From Flavisolibacter longurius (GTDB lineage: Bacteria; Bacteroidota; Bacteroidia; Chitinophagales; Chitinophagaceae), in the NCBI GenBank assembly GCA_013327885.1, contig JABUMY010000005.1:62001-126000 (forward strand): a DNA stretch of 64,000 nt, read 5' to 3'. Under the pieces are notes generated by a model. The model saw only the letters and a list, made by a program, of their open reading frames with translations. It searched no databases and was not told where the DNA came from. How positions within the stretch are numbered: the first letter of the stretch is position 1; each line of letters starts with the position of its first letter. Positions 47,457 to 56,874 of the stretch are shown piece by piece. Both the position numbers and the translations under genes were made by a program.

Positions 47457-48458
47457 TTAGATAACTTGGAACCCATGTGCATAAGGATCGTCGTCATCGA
47501 TGATGATGGTGTTATAACCCGTTACAATTGCCCAGCCTTCAATGCTGGGTACAATGGCAGGCTTACCGGCAATGGTTGTTTCCGCCTCTATCCGCCCGGT
47601 AAACTGGGAGCCGATGATGCTTTCATGAATAAACGCATCGCCCTTTTTTAGTTTTCCCTTGCCATACCACTGTGCCATCCGCGCCGAGGTTCCCGTACCG
47701 CAGGGAGAGCGGTCAATGGCCTTGTCGCCATAGAACACCGCGTTTCTTGCCGTTGCATTGCTGTTAATGGTCTTGCCCGTCCACATCATGTGACTTAGGC
47801 CTTTGATGTGCGGAATCTCAGGGTGTACAAAATCATATTTTTCGTTGATGCGCTGCCGGCAAACACGGCTCCAGGAGATCAGTTGATCAGCAGTAAAATC
47901 CTGCAGTCCGCTAAAGGCTTCCTGGGGATCAACGATGGCATAAAAGTTACCGCCATAGGCCACATCTACCTTAATTTTTCCCAGGTCCGGGCAATCCACT
48001 TCCAGGCCTTCGGCTGCTAAAAACGAAGGAACGTTTGTCAGCTTAACAGACTTTACTTTTTTGCCTTCCTGTTTGTATTCGATCAGCACCAGGCCTGCCG
48101 GTGCTTCCATGCGGAGGATGCCCGGTGTTTTGGGTGTTACCAGTCCTTCTTCAATGGCGATGGTGATGGTGCCAATGGTGCCGTGGCCGCACATGGGCAA
48201 ACAGCCGCTGGTTTCAATGAACAAGACACCAATATCATTCTGCGGATCACTTGGCGGGTAAAGAATGCTGCCGCTCATCATGTCATGCCCGCGGGGCTCA
48301 AACATCAACCCTTTCCGGATCCAATCATATTCTTTTAAAAAATGCAAACGACGCTCCATCATGGAAGCGCCGTTCAATATCGGTCCGCCGCCTGCCACCA
48401 ACCGAACAGGGTTGCCGCAGGTGTGCGCATCCACGCAAAAAAACTTTTTTGAAGCCAT
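47457..48458 (-). CDS. 4-hydroxyproline 2-epimerase
   Basis: A cytoplasmic protein of 333 residues of the proline racemase fold. Both catalytic cysteines are present: Cys90 in MCGHGTIG and Cys253 in DRSPCGTGTS, as needed for two-base epimerisation; the related trans-3-hydroxyproline dehydratase has Thr at the second place. The N-terminal substrate motif reads VDAHTCGNPVRLV. It should convert trans-4-hydroxy-L-proline to cis-4-hydroxy-D-proline, the first step of the pathway. Proline racemase itself is the main alternative, but the three neighbours encode exactly the remaining hydroxyproline steps. Confidence 0.92.
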   Translation of the reverse strand: MASKKFFCVDAHTCGNPVRLVAGGGPILNGASMMERRLHFLKEYDWIRKGLMFEPRGHDMMSGSILYPPSDPQNDIGVLFIETSGCLPMCGHGTIGTITIAIEEGLVTPKTPGILRMEAPAGLVLIEYKQEGKKVKSVKLTNVPSFLAAEGLEVDCPDLGKIKVDVAYGGNFYAIVDPQEAFSGLQDFTADQLISWSRVCRQRINEKYDFVHPEIPHIKGLSHMMWTGKTINSNATARNAVFYGDKAIDRSPCGTGTSARMAQWYGKGKLKKGDAFIHESIIGSQFTGRIEAETTIAGKPAIVPSIEGWAIVTGYNTIIIDDDDPYAHGFQVI

Positions 48459-48525
48459 TCTATTTTTCTCCCGTTAGCAAATTAAGATTGAAACGATGCT
48501 TTCTGCTACATAAACTTTGCCGGTG

Positions 48526-50139
48526 TTAAGCAAGTACCGATGCGTTTCTTCCCAGCAATGCTTCTGCGGTAAATTGTCCGTTAACACGCCGCGTAATGTT
48601 CAATGGATTATCATCCTTTAACGCATCAGGTAAAAATTCTTCCGGGCAATACTGGAAGCAAACCGGCCGAACAAACCGCTTGATCGCATCGGCTCCAACC
48701 GATGTTGACCTGCCATCAGAAGTAGCGGGGAACGGTCCGCCATGAACCATTGCATAACAAACCTCAACTCCCGTTGGTACACCGTTGTAAAGTATTCTTC
48801 CGACCTTTTCTTGTAGGACATCGATACAATCAGAGAATTCTTCAATATCATGATACGTTCCCAGCACGGTGCCGGTCAGTTGTCCTTCCAGTACCGCCAT
48901 GGCGCTTAAAAGTTCGGTCTTGCTGTTGCATTTTACAACCATGGAAAACGGCCCGAATACCTCTTGCTGCAAACGATCATTCCGAATAAAATCATCCGCC
49001 GTTACTTCTACCAAAGCCGCTGTCGCTTTATGTGTGTTGCTTGCATTCCCGCCAACAAACAAAGCCTTAACACCTTCAGCGTTCAGCAACTTTTCTCTTT
49101 CCTGGTAATAACTGCTGCAGATTGTTTTGTTTAGCATCGTTGCTTCCGGAGACGCTTCCAACAGTGAGGAAAGCTTGCTGATAAAGTCAGCACTGGTGTC
49201 ATTGTCCAATACAAATAACAACCCCGGGTTGGTACAAAACTGGCCGGTGCCCAGCGTGATGGAAGCCGCAAACATCGCCGCTGCTTTTTCCGCATCTTCT
49301 TCCAGCTTTTGGGGCAGCAACAAAACAGGATTAATGGAGCTCATTTCCGCGTACACGGGAATGGGAACTTTTCGGTCGTTCACAGCAGTTTTGTATAAAC
49401 TTGTACCGGCACGGTAAGAGCCGGTAAAGCCGACGGCTTTGATAGCAGGATGCTTTGCCAGCACCTGTCCCAAGACGGAACCTTCTCCAATAAGGGAAGA
49501 AAAAACGCCATCCGGCATGCCCGTTTTTTGAGCTGCACGGATAACGGCATCTGCCACCAGCTCGTTTGTACCCAGGTGCGAAGAATGCGCTTTCACAATA
49601 ACGGGGCATCCTGCTGCCAAAGCCGATGCGGTATCGCCACCGGCGGTGGAAAAAGCAAAGGGAAAATTGCTCGCCGCAAAAACAGCAACAGGTCCCAGCG
49701 GGACCAGCATCTTCCGCAGGTCGGCCCGCGGCAAAGGCGTGCGGTCAGGCAGGGCCGTGTCAATGACTGCTTCTACCCAGGAACCTTCACGAAGCACCTC
49801 GGCAAATAATTTTAACTGTCCTACCGTACGGCCACGTTCCCCGATTAGTCTTGCCTGCGGCAAACCGGTTTCCAGCATGGTTCTTTCAATCAGTACATCA
49901 CCCAAGGCCAAGATTTCATTGGCAATGGCTTCCAAAAAAGCCGCTCTTTGTTCAGGGCTTTTTCGTTTATACGGGGCAAACGCCGCCAGTGCTTTTGCGG
50001 CGGCTTCTTCAATTTCATCTTCAGTGGCAACCGTAAATTTTTCCGGAAGATTGCTTCCGTTTACGGTGCTAAAGACCTGGAGCGTTTTACTTCCCTGCTG
50101 CGTTTTTGTAAAGCCTGTATAATTATGCCCACACAGCAT
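48526..50139 (-). CDS. Alpha-ketoglutarate semialdehyde dehydrogenase (NADP-type aldehyde dehydrogenase)
   Basis: A protein of 537 residues from the ATG at 50139 (a TTG at 50145 is open too). Aldehyde dehydrogenase marks are general base Glu265 in YAEMSSINPV and nucleophile Cys302 in GTGQFCTNPG. The substrate/cofactor region SNFPFAFSTAGGDTASALAAG is that of the KGSADH branch (2,5-dioxovalerate dehydrogenase). It oxidises alpha-ketoglutarate semialdehyde to alpha-ketoglutarate, the last step for hydroxyproline, and also of oxidative L-arabinose breakdown. Its start overlaps the DapA2 stop by 17 bases, so the two steps are translationally coupled. Confidence 0.92.
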   Translation of the reverse strand: MLCGHNYTGFTKTQQGSKTLQVFSTVNGSNLPEKFTVATEDEIEEAAAKALAAFAPYKRKSPEQRAAFLEAIANEILALGDVLIERTMLETGLPQARLIGERGRTVGQLKLFAEVLREGSWVEAVIDTALPDRTPLPRADLRKMLVPLGPVAVFAASNFPFAFSTAGGDTASALAAGCPVIVKAHSSHLGTNELVADAVIRAAQKTGMPDGVFSSLIGEGSVLGQVLAKHPAIKAVGFTGSYRAGTSLYKTAVNDRKVPIPVYAEMSSINPVLLLPQKLEEDAEKAAAMFAASITLGTGQFCTNPGLLFVLDNDTSADFISKLSSLLEASPEATMLNKTICSSYYQEREKLLNAEGVKALFVGGNASNTHKATAALVEVTADDFIRNDRLQQEVFGPFSMVVKCNSKTELLSAMAVLEGQLTGTVLGTYHDIEEFSDCIDVLQEKVGRILYNGVPTGVEVCYAMVHGGPFPATSDGRSTSVGADAIKRFVRPVCFQYCPEEFLPDALKDDNPLNITRRVNGQFTAEALLGRNASVLA

Positions 50140-51067
50140 TTTCAACGGGTTGAAGGTTCAGGTAATCCGGCAATTCGGGCCGGGTGTTCAGCGCTGTTTG
50201 AACAATGTCCACAACGGCTTTGTGCTCTTGTCCGCTAAGCGGCAGCCGGGGTGCTCTTACGTCTTCGGTGCTGATGCCCGTCATGGTAGCCGCCAGCTTG
50301 ATGTATTGTACCAACTTGGGATGGATATCTAATTCCAGCACCGGCAAAAACCACCGGTAGATCTTTAACGCTTCCTGGTAATAGCCTGCTTTCACCAGGC
50401 GGTAGATGGCCACTGTTTCCCGCGGAAAAGCATCCACCAGGCCAGCCACCCAGCCATCAGCGCCCATGCAAAGGCTTTCCATGGCCAGCGGGTCAACACC
50501 GCACAGAACAGAAAAACGGTTGCCAAAACGGTTATACATCCGCGTTACATTCGATATATCCCGTGTGGATTCTTTTACGGCCTGTATGTTTGGCAGTTCT
50601 GCCAGTGCCTCAAACATATCCAGTGTTACCATGATTTTATAATCCACCGGATTGTTGTAGATCATGATGGGCAGTGGTGTATTTTCAGCAACGTTTTTGA
50701 AATAGGTTACTGTTTCTTCGTCATCGGCTTTGTAGCGCATGGGAGGCAACAGCATCAAGCCGTCGGCGCCTGCCTCTTCTGCTTCCCTCGCGGCCTGGAT
50801 AGCGCCACGGGTGGTCTGCTCGGCAATATTCATGATGACAGGTACTTTATTCTGCACCAGTTCTTTGGTGTAAAGCAGCAGGTCCCGCTTTTCCACATTG
50901 AGCAAGGTACTGGCCTCACCCAGCGAACCACCCAAAATGATCCCATCCACACCGGCATTCAACTGCTCCTCTATATTGCGTTTGAAGACATCATAATCAA
51001 TCGCATCATCCTTTTTAAAAGGTGTAAGAACCGCAGGATAAACACCTTTCCATGCTACAGCAATCAT
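50123..51067 (-). CDS. DapA-family lyase 2, probable pyrroline-4-hydroxy-2-carboxylate deaminase
   Basis: A cytoplasmic protein of 314 residues with the DHDPS catalytic set Tyr137 (MIYNNPVDY) and Schiff-base Lys165 (QAVKESTRD), and the GGSLGEAS loop. It is the first gene of the hydroxyproline operon and overlaps the semialdehyde dehydrogenase gene. In known pathways this family member deaminates and dehydrates delta1-pyrroline-4-hydroxy-2-carboxylate to alpha-ketoglutarate semialdehyde. It is a close paralogue of the protein at 20227-21162, so the window carries two copies in two gene runs. True dihydrodipicolinate synthase is unlikely given the context. Confidence 0.88.
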   Translation of the reverse strand: MIAVAWKGVYPAVLTPFKKDDAIDYDVFKRNIEEQLNAGVDGIILGGSLGEASTLLNVEKRDLLLYTKELVQNKVPVIMNIAEQTTRGAIQAAREAEEAGADGLMLLPPMRYKADDEETVTYFKNVAENTPLPIMIYNNPVDYKIMVTLDMFEALAELPNIQAVKESTRDISNVTRMYNRFGNRFSVLCGVDPLAMESLCMGADGWVAGLVDAFPRETVAIYRLVKAGYYQEALKIYRWFLPVLELDIHPKLVQYIKLAATMTGISTEDVRAPRLPLSGQEHKAVVDIVQTALNTRPELPDYLNLQPVENAVWA

Positions 51068-51330
51068 AAGTAGTTTTTTATGTTTAGAATAGAAACCAAA
51101 AGTAAACCGGAGGGAATAGAACCGATGGCCCGCAATTAATCCATCATTTACCTATTTTAACCCGTTTCGCCGACATCATATAGCTGAAGATACTTGTTTG
51201 TAAACTTTTTTCTTGTTGTCCTTTTTACCAGGTCAGTCGTTACGTATCTGGATTACCATAATTTGGATAATCACCTTTCTTCCTGATTGGCGTCAGCATT
51301 TATAGCCGGTTTTTCTTTTATGTTCGAAAC

Positions 51331-52407
51331 ATGAAATGGGTTCTTTACCTGGCATTGTTCGGACTATTTTCCTGCAAGGAAAAGGAAGAAACGCTACGGC
51401 CCGTTGTACAAAACATTACCGAATCCGTTTATGCGGCCGGAAAGGTCCTGAGCAAAAACCAGTATGATGTTTATTCGGCGGTGAACGGCGTGATCAAGCA
51501 GGTATATGTTACCGACGGAAGCCTTGTAAAAAAGGGAGATGTTCTGCTGACCCTTGTGAATGAGGCGCCGGCGTTACAACGGGAAAATGCGCAACTGGCG
51601 ACAGCTTTTCAATCGGTGCAGGCCAATCGCGATAAACTGGCCGAAGCCGAAGCTGCCATTGGGCTGGCAACCTCAAAATGGCAAAACGATTCGCTGCTGT
51701 TTCACCGCCAGCAACGATTATGGGCAAACGGCATTGGCACCCGCAACGACCTGGAGCAACGTGAGCTTGCCCGGGAGAATGCAGGAACAGCGTTGCAAAC
51801 CGCACGACTACGCTACCAACAATTAAAAAAGCAACTGGCGTTTGCCGATCAGCAGGCACGGAAATCCTATCAGCTTAGTAGCGCCGTTGTCAGTGATTAC
51901 AGTATCCGCGCAAAACAGGATGGAAAGGTGTATAACCTGTCGAAAGAACCCGGAGAGTTTGTGAGCCCACAGGCACCGGTGGCCATCATCGGCGCAGCCC
52001 ATGAATTTATACTGGAACTGCAGGTGGACGAATACGACATTGCGAAAATTCAGCCAGGGCAAAAAGTGCTGGTTACCATGGACAGTTACAAAGGCCAGGT
52101 GTTTGAAGCGAGTATCGCTAAAATTGACCCCATCATGAACGAACGTACCCGTTCAGTTACCATTGAAGCCAGTTTCACAAAGCCACCAGCCAACCTATTA
52201 CCCAACCTGAGTGCAGAAGCCAATGTGCTAATCCGCTCCAAACAAAATGCGCTGACCATCCCGCGGAATTATCTTCTCGACGATACAACGGTTTTGCTGC
52301 AAAGCGGTGAAAAGCGAAAAGTAACCGTTGGTTTAAAAGATTACCAGCAGGTAGAAATCATCAGTGGCCTTGGCAAAGATGACATTTTGAAAAAACCTGC
52401 CGAATGA
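51331..52407 (+). CDS. Periplasmic adaptor lipoprotein (HlyD/MacA-like)
   Basis: A protein of 358 residues with lipoprotein signal LFGLFSC (Cys15). A barrel-sandwich (biotinyl-lipoyl-like) domain VYSAVNGVIKQVYVTDGSLVKKGD leads into a long helical hairpin (about 85-170, Gln/Ala/Leu-rich coiled coil). The return half YSIRAKQDGKVYNLSKEPGEFV and a beta-barrel domain follow. It overlaps the FtsX-like permease gene by 4 bases (ATGA). Together with the two downstream genes it makes a MacAB-type efflux or lipoprotein-transport system. It is divergent from the hydroxyproline operon with a 263-base gap; a functional link is not evident. Confidence 0.9.
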   Translation: MKWVLYLALFGLFSCKEKEETLRPVVQNITESVYAAGKVLSKNQYDVYSAVNGVIKQVYVTDGSLVKKGDVLLTLVNEAPALQRENAQLATAFQSVQANRDKLAEAEAAIGLATSKWQNDSLLFHRQQRLWANGIGTRNDLEQRELARENAGTALQTARLRYQQLKKQLAFADQQARKSYQLSSAVVSDYSIRAKQDGKVYNLSKEPGEFVSPQAPVAIIGAAHEFILELQVDEYDIAKIQPGQKVLVTMDSYKGQVFEASIAKIDPIMNERTRSVTIEASFTKPPANLLPNLSAEANVLIRSKQNALTIPRNYLLDDTTVLLQSGEKRKVTVGLKDYQQVEIISGLGKDDILKKPAE

Positions 52408-53663
52408 TGCAGAAGCTAAATATCAACCTTGCGGCTTCGCTGTTAGCAGCACGGTGGCGGCAAACCTTGGTAGCAGCCATTGGCGTTACCTTCAGTATTG
52501 CCATGTTCATTACCCTGCTAAGTTTTATGACTGGATTGAACATTATGCTCGATAGCCTGGTCATCAACCGCACACCACACATCCGGCTTTTTAACGAGAT
52601 AAGGCAAAATCCGCGGCAACCCATTACGCAGGTCGACTCTCTTCGCAATTATCACCACTTTATTTCTTCGGTAAAAAGCAGCTTGAGCCGCGAAGCGATC
52701 TACAACAGCGCCTCCATTTTAGCGACGCTGCACAATGACAAACGTGTGCAGGGTATTTCGCCCAAGATCAACACCGCTGCCTTCTTTAACAACGGCAGCC
52801 AGCGACTCAACGGCATCATCTATGGCATCGATGTACAGGCAGAAAACAATCTTTTTCATTTTTACGAATATATCTCACAGGGAGACGGGGCCAGTTTAGC
52901 CATTGTTCCCAACAGCATTATCCTCGGCAAAGCATTGGCAGAGATCCTGCTGGCAAACATTGGCGATGTAGTGTATGTAACCACGACTACCGGCGAGATC
53001 TTTCCCCTGAAACTCGTGGGTCTTTATCAATCCGGGATCAACGATCTGGATAAGGTCACAGCCTATACCTCGTTGGCAACTGCACAAAAGCTGCTGGGCA
53101 AGCCAGCCAATTATCTCACCGATATACAGATCCGGCTTTTTGATATGAACACCGCTCCTGCCCTGGCCAAAGAATACGCAAACTTATTTAACACGCAGGC
53201 TATCGATATTCAAACGGCCAATGCCGAATTTGATACCGGCACATCGATACGCACCCTCATCTCCTACATTGTTGGCATTACCCTGTTGACGGTAGCGGGG
53301 TTTGGCATTTATAATATTTTGAACATGATGATCTACGAAAAAATGGACTCGATAGCCATTCTGAAAGCTACCGGGTTTTCCGGTGCGGATGTCAAGCGGA
53401 TCTTTCTGCTGATTGCACTGAGCATTGGCCTGTTTGGTGGCTTGCTGGGACTGGGCATTGGCTATGGGCTGTCGGCCATCATTGATCAAATTCCGTTTGA
53501 AACAACGTCGCTGCCAACGATCAAAACCTACCCGGTAAACTACGACCCTGCCTTTTATGGCATTGGGATTTTGTTTGCGATCGGCACTACTTATTTCGCC
53601 GGGCTTTTTCCCGCCGCCAAAGCCGGACGGGTTGACCCGGTAGTTATCATCAGGGGGAAATAA
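52404..53663 (+). CDS. ABC transporter permease, MacB/FtsX type
   Basis: A protein of 419 residues. There is one N-terminal membrane helix (LVAAIGVTFSIAMFITLLSFM), a large periplasmic domain (about 50-270), then three C-terminal helices (about 285-310, 335-365, 385-410) of the FtsX family. The cytoplasmic stretch EKMDSIAILKATGFSGADV is the standard ATPase-contact loop. It is followed one base after its stop by the ATPase gene. Likely mechanotransmission-type export with the adaptor encoded upstream; substrate unknown. Confidence 0.92.
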   Translation: MMQKLNINLAASLLAARWRQTLVAAIGVTFSIAMFITLLSFMTGLNIMLDSLVINRTPHIRLFNEIRQNPRQPITQVDSLRNYHHFISSVKSSLSREAIYNSASILATLHNDKRVQGISPKINTAAFFNNGSQRLNGIIYGIDVQAENNLFHFYEYISQGDGASLAIVPNSIILGKALAEILLANIGDVVYVTTTTGEIFPLKLVGLYQSGINDLDKVTAYTSLATAQKLLGKPANYLTDIQIRLFDMNTAPALAKEYANLFNTQAIDIQTANAEFDTGTSIRTLISYIVGITLLTVAGFGIYNILNMMIYEKMDSIAILKATGFSGADVKRIFLLIALSIGLFGGLLGLGIGYGLSAIIDQIPFETTSLPTIKTYPVNYDPAFYGIGILFAIGTTYFAGLFPAAKAGRVDPVVIIRGK

Positions 53664-53664
53664 C

Positions 53665-54345
53665 ATGGCTGAAATCATCCTCGAAGCTCGCCATATCAAT
53701 AAGCGGTTCAGCAAAACAGATCCTGCCCCGGTGCTATCCGATGTCAGTTTTACGGTGACAAGGGGCGAGTTTGTATCGGTGGTAGGAAAGTCCGGTTGCG
53801 GCAAGTCTACCCTGTTATACATTCTTTCCACCATGGACACTGACTATGAAGGCAAGCTCTATATTGATGGTGAGTTGATGACGGGAAAAAAGCCTGCCCG
53901 CCTGGCGGAAGTCCGGAATGAAAAAATCGGTTTTGTATTCCAGTTTCATTACCTGCTCAATGAGTTTAACGTGTTGAAAAATGTAATGTTGCCGGCGTTG
54001 AAACTGAATCGTTTTACTGAAAAAGAAATTACGGCAAAAGCCATGAAATGGCTGGAGGCGCTCGACATTGCCCATGTGACCAACAGCTACCCGAAAAACC
54101 TGTCTGGTGGCGAAAAACAACGGGTGGCGATAGCCAGGGCGTTGATCAATGACCCGCATATTATTATGGGAGATGAACCCACGGGCAACCTGGACAAAAA
54201 AAATAGTACAATCGTTTTTGATATTTTTAAAAGCCTGGCAAAGCAATACGGGCAAACGCTTTTAATTGTTACCCATGACCCTGAATTTGCTGCCGGCACG
54301 CAACGAATCATTGAGATGGAAGACGGAAAGATCATCAAGCAATAG
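53665..54345 (+). CDS. ABC transporter ATP-binding protein, LolD/MacB type
   Basis: A protein of 226 residues. Walker A GKSGCGKSTLLY, signature LSGGEKQR, Walker B IIMGDEPTGNLD and switch His in IVTHDPEFA are all present. The length and GFVFQFHYLLNEF Q-loop match the LolD/MacB subfamily that energises FtsX-type permeases. It is the third gene of the adaptor-permease-ATPase operon, with only one base after the permease stop. Confidence 0.94.
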   Translation: MAEIILEARHINKRFSKTDPAPVLSDVSFTVTRGEFVSVVGKSGCGKSTLLYILSTMDTDYEGKLYIDGELMTGKKPARLAEVRNEKIGFVFQFHYLLNEFNVLKNVMLPALKLNRFTEKEITAKAMKWLEALDIAHVTNSYPKNLSGGEKQRVAIARALINDPHIIMGDEPTGNLDKKNSTIVFDIFKSLAKQYGQTLLIVTHDPEFAAGTQRIIEMEDGKIIKQ

Positions 54346-54665
54346 CAGAAAATCGCTGGTATACACTTAACGGTAAGACATACAAAAGCCTTTCTACCCA
54401 TGTAGCGTAATTCTTTTGTTTGGCAGGTACTGGCTTACACACTGCAGAATATCGCAACCATGCGTAAGTAGGATCGAAAGCCACACATAATTTTAGACCT
54501 TGGGATTTAATTCGCTTGGAATTTTCAACACATCCGCAGTAAGTCTATTCTGTCGCGTCTTAAATTTTGCAAGTCAGATCCGCCTATACACATCCACCAA
54601 CACGAAAAAGCATGAGTTCCTTTGGATCCCTCGAACCACAAATAGTCGCTGTCTGGCAATTACAC
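54346..54665. other. 320-base convergent intergenic region
   Basis: Between the ATPase gene (plus) and the LLM monooxygenase gene (minus). Short open frames (54500-54694 and 54567-54821, plus) lack protein character and run into the monooxygenase gene. No clear terminator hairpin, tRNA or repeat was seen. Confidence 0.5.
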
Positions 54666-55700
54666 TTATGCATGGACCGCTTCCTTGTGAATGACCGCGT
54701 CGGCAAACCGCTCCATTTCTTCCAGTTGCGGACTGCATTGCAAAAGGAAAAAATTAACACCGGCCCGTTCAAATTCACCGATCCTGTCCTGCACCTGTTG
54801 AGGCGTACCGGTCAAGCCTGAACGCAACCCACGGTTGCTGACGGAATAATCTTCCAGGGAAACCCTTTGCTCCAACTGTGTACCGGCCAGCCATTGCTGA
54901 TAGTTATTGTAACCAGCACTTCCTTCGTTCACATTGGTAATGCGTTCCAGTTCTTTTTTCACCGCTGTTTCGCTGCTCCGGATGATGCTGTAGGCTGCCA
55001 CACCAAACTGCATTGGTGGCAGGCTTTTCTGTTCCCGCCGCTCCTGCATATCGGCAATTCTCCGCCCAATCACTTGCGGGTTGTCGCCATGCATAACATA
55101 ACCATCACACTGCGACGAGATCAGATCTTTTGCCTTACCACTTTCACCACCAGCATACAAAAAAGGTCTTGGCCTGGTTACCGGTTTTGGCTGAAGAACA
55201 TTGTCTTTTACCTTATAATATTTGCCGTCAAAATTAAAATGATCCTTTTTCCATACATTATCCAAAACGGTAAGCCACTCTTCCGTACGGGCATAACGAT
55301 CGTCATGCTGTTCAAACTGCACGCCGTATTTTTCTGCTTCATCTTTCCACCAACTACTCACCACATTCAGGGAAAGACGGCCCCCGCTGATGTGATCAAT
55401 GTTGGCAGCTGCTTTGGCCAGAAGTGCCGGGTTATGAAACGTTGGCCTCACCGCCACCATCAATTCCAGACTTTCAGTTACCGCCGCTAATGCAGCCGTT
55501 GTACTCCAGGCATCCAGGCTCGGTGCTTCAACACCCTTGATGTCGTTCAGGTTCAATTCAGCTATGAGTGTGAGGTCATAGCCCAGTTCTTCGCTTCGTT
55601 TCGCAAGGCGTTTTACATAAGCCCATTCGGCCAGCATGTTTTCTTCTTCTACATTGCGCAGCCATCCGCCAAAAACCGGCATCCAATATCCGTATCGCAT
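54666..55700 (-). CDS. LLM class flavin-dependent monooxygenase
   Basis: A cytoplasmic protein of 344 residues with the bacterial luciferase-like TIM barrel: RLAKRSEELGYDLTLIAE near the N terminus, HISGGRLSLNVVSSWW in the middle, and FLYAGGESGKAKDL, the phosphate-binding region seen in SsuD/SfnG-type enzymes. Such FMNH2-dependent enzymes cleave alkanesulfonates or dimethyl sulfone to release sulfite, though other members oxidise non-sulfur substrates. It lies 94 bases downstream of the ATP-grasp gene and near the poly-cysteine leader ORF, which favours a sulfur role. The exact substrate is not readable. Confidence 0.87.
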   Translation of the reverse strand: MRYGYWMPVFGGWLRNVEEENMLAEWAYVKRLAKRSEELGYDLTLIAELNLNDIKGVEAPSLDAWSTTAALAAVTESLELMVAVRPTFHNPALLAKAAANIDHISGGRLSLNVVSSWWKDEAEKYGVQFEQHDDRYARTEEWLTVLDNVWKKDHFNFDGKYYKVKDNVLQPKPVTRPRPFLYAGGESGKAKDLISSQCDGYVMHGDNPQVIGRRIADMQERREQKSLPPMQFGVAAYSIIRSSETAVKKELERITNVNEGSAGYNNYQQWLAGTQLEQRVSLEDYSVSNRGLRSGLTGTPQQVQDRIGEFERAGVNFFLLQCSPQLEEMERFADAVIHKEAVHA

Positions 55701-55794
55701 CGTTATTTGTTTTTTTAAATTGATTGCTTCTTCACCGTTGCAATTGACCCGATGGTGAATTCAACTTAACTTGTAAAAAAATTGTTTCTGGACT

Positions 55795-56775
55795 TTACTG
55801 TACTGCCACTGTGGGTGCTTCTTTAACATCCTGCCGTTGTGCTTCCAGGAAATCAACCAGTAGCGCATGCGGATTGAAGCCGATCACATTTACAGCATCC
55901 GCAACGAAATTGGATAGTGCATTCACATCATTATAAACCAACTTCCCATCGCGGTCATCAATCATGTATTCAATACCACCCACATCAATCCCTGCCGCTT
56001 GTACAATAGCCTCCACTGCATCAATCACCTCTTGCGGCGGATTGTAGCCTTCCACTTTCAAACCGTTCCTGGGAGCATCCAGTGCACACGCATTTCTGAC
56101 CAGTTCTTTTCCATCACTGGTTTGGCAGATATCAGCCGGGCATAAATTGAAGGATTCGCCGGTTGTGTACACCTTAATTGCGTACAGAAATTTTCCACCC
56201 AACGTCTCTACCCTTGTTATAAATCCGCCACGGGCTGGGATAAATTCCTGAACAAGTGCAGTTTTGTCGATACCAAAATCAAGGGCATTCCCTGCAATGT
56301 CTTTTTCTAACTCCTCCAGGTTATTGTATTTGGTGATCCCCGCTCCGCTGCCGCCAATATTGGCTTTCACTACAATGGGAAAACGCAAGCCTTCTGCTGC
56401 TGCTAACACCTGTGATGGATGATTGACAACACGTGAGGCCGGGTAACCGTAGCCAAGTTTTTTTATCAACGATAACTGCGCAGCTTTAGAAACTTCATAA
56501 CCAAAAGCCTTGTAACCATTGATTGTTTTTGTACCAAAATTTTCAAGATGCTTTAAATAACTAAGCGTAAAAAAAATTCCCTGTTCACCATCCCGCAAAT
56601 AGGCGGATGGGCTCATGCGGTTAAAGAACAGCGAGTAACGCCGCTTTGTGTCTTCGATGGCAAAACGATGTTGCGTTGGATTGATGCTTTCATAGGGAAT
56701 TCCTCTTTTCTCCAGCTCGGCAAACAAAGGTTTAAACCAGTCGGGATGCTCATGATAAATAGCTATAGGCCTCAT
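55795..56775 (-). CDS. ATP-grasp (RimK-like) ligase
   Basis: A protein of 326 residues of the ATP-grasp superfamily. The N-terminal pre-ATP domain (about 1-95) is followed by FPIVVKANIGGSGAGITKY (ATP-binding Lys and glycine loop), ALVQEFIPARGG and a metal-binding end GIEYMIDDRDGKLVYNDVNALSNF. RimK-type enzymes join a carboxylate to an amine, often glutamate or a peptide. No signal peptide. It is divergent from the leader ORF/SusC operon and co-directional with the LLM gene. The product of ligation is unknown; a role in a thiol or peptide metabolite is speculation from context. Confidence 0.82.
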   Translation of the reverse strand: MRPIAIYHEHPDWFKPLFAELEKRGIPYESINPTQHRFAIEDTKRRYSLFFNRMSPSAYLRDGEQGIFFTLSYLKHLENFGTKTINGYKAFGYEVSKAAQLSLIKKLGYGYPASRVVNHPSQVLAAAEGLRFPIVVKANIGGSGAGITKYNNLEELEKDIAGNALDFGIDKTALVQEFIPARGGFITRVETLGGKFLYAIKVYTTGESFNLCPADICQTSDGKELVRNACALDAPRNGLKVEGYNPPQEVIDAVEAIVQAAGIDVGGIEYMIDDRDGKLVYNDVNALSNFVADAVNVIGFNPHALLVDFLEAQRQDVKEAPTVAVQ

Positions 56776-56840
56776 ACGTGTAATTGAAATGTTGAATGGA
56801 TTCAGTGAAATGAAAATTTTTACGTTGATGCAAAAATTTT

Positions 56841-56873
56841 TTTGGCAGCCACGAAAATAGGCGTTTATATTTG
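56841..56873 (+). promoter_or_regulatory. Bacteroidota-type promoter of the leader ORF/SusC2 operon
   Basis: TTTG at 56841-56844 (-33 element) and TATATTTG at 56866-56873, a perfect match to the TAnnTTTG -7 consensus, are separated by 21 bases. The start site is expected near 56879-56881, about 40 bases before the leader ORF. Confidence 0.7.
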
Positions 56874-56874
56874 T

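Noticed and set aside
50123-51067. Dihydrodipicolinate synthase for lysine synthesis
   Set aside because: The fold and Lys/Tyr pair fit, but overlap with the semialdehyde dehydrogenase and linkage to the epimerase and oxidoreductase point to hydroxyproline catabolism.
51331-54345. Adaptor/permease/ATPase operon as part of the Hyp locus
   Set aside because: It is divergent from the Hyp operon and has no substrate hint; generic MacAB/Lol-type export explains it without a link.
54500-54821. Overlapping short plus-strand frames between the ATPase and LLM genes
   Set aside because: No recognisable domain, odd composition, and the 3' half of the longer frame is antisense to the LLM gene.
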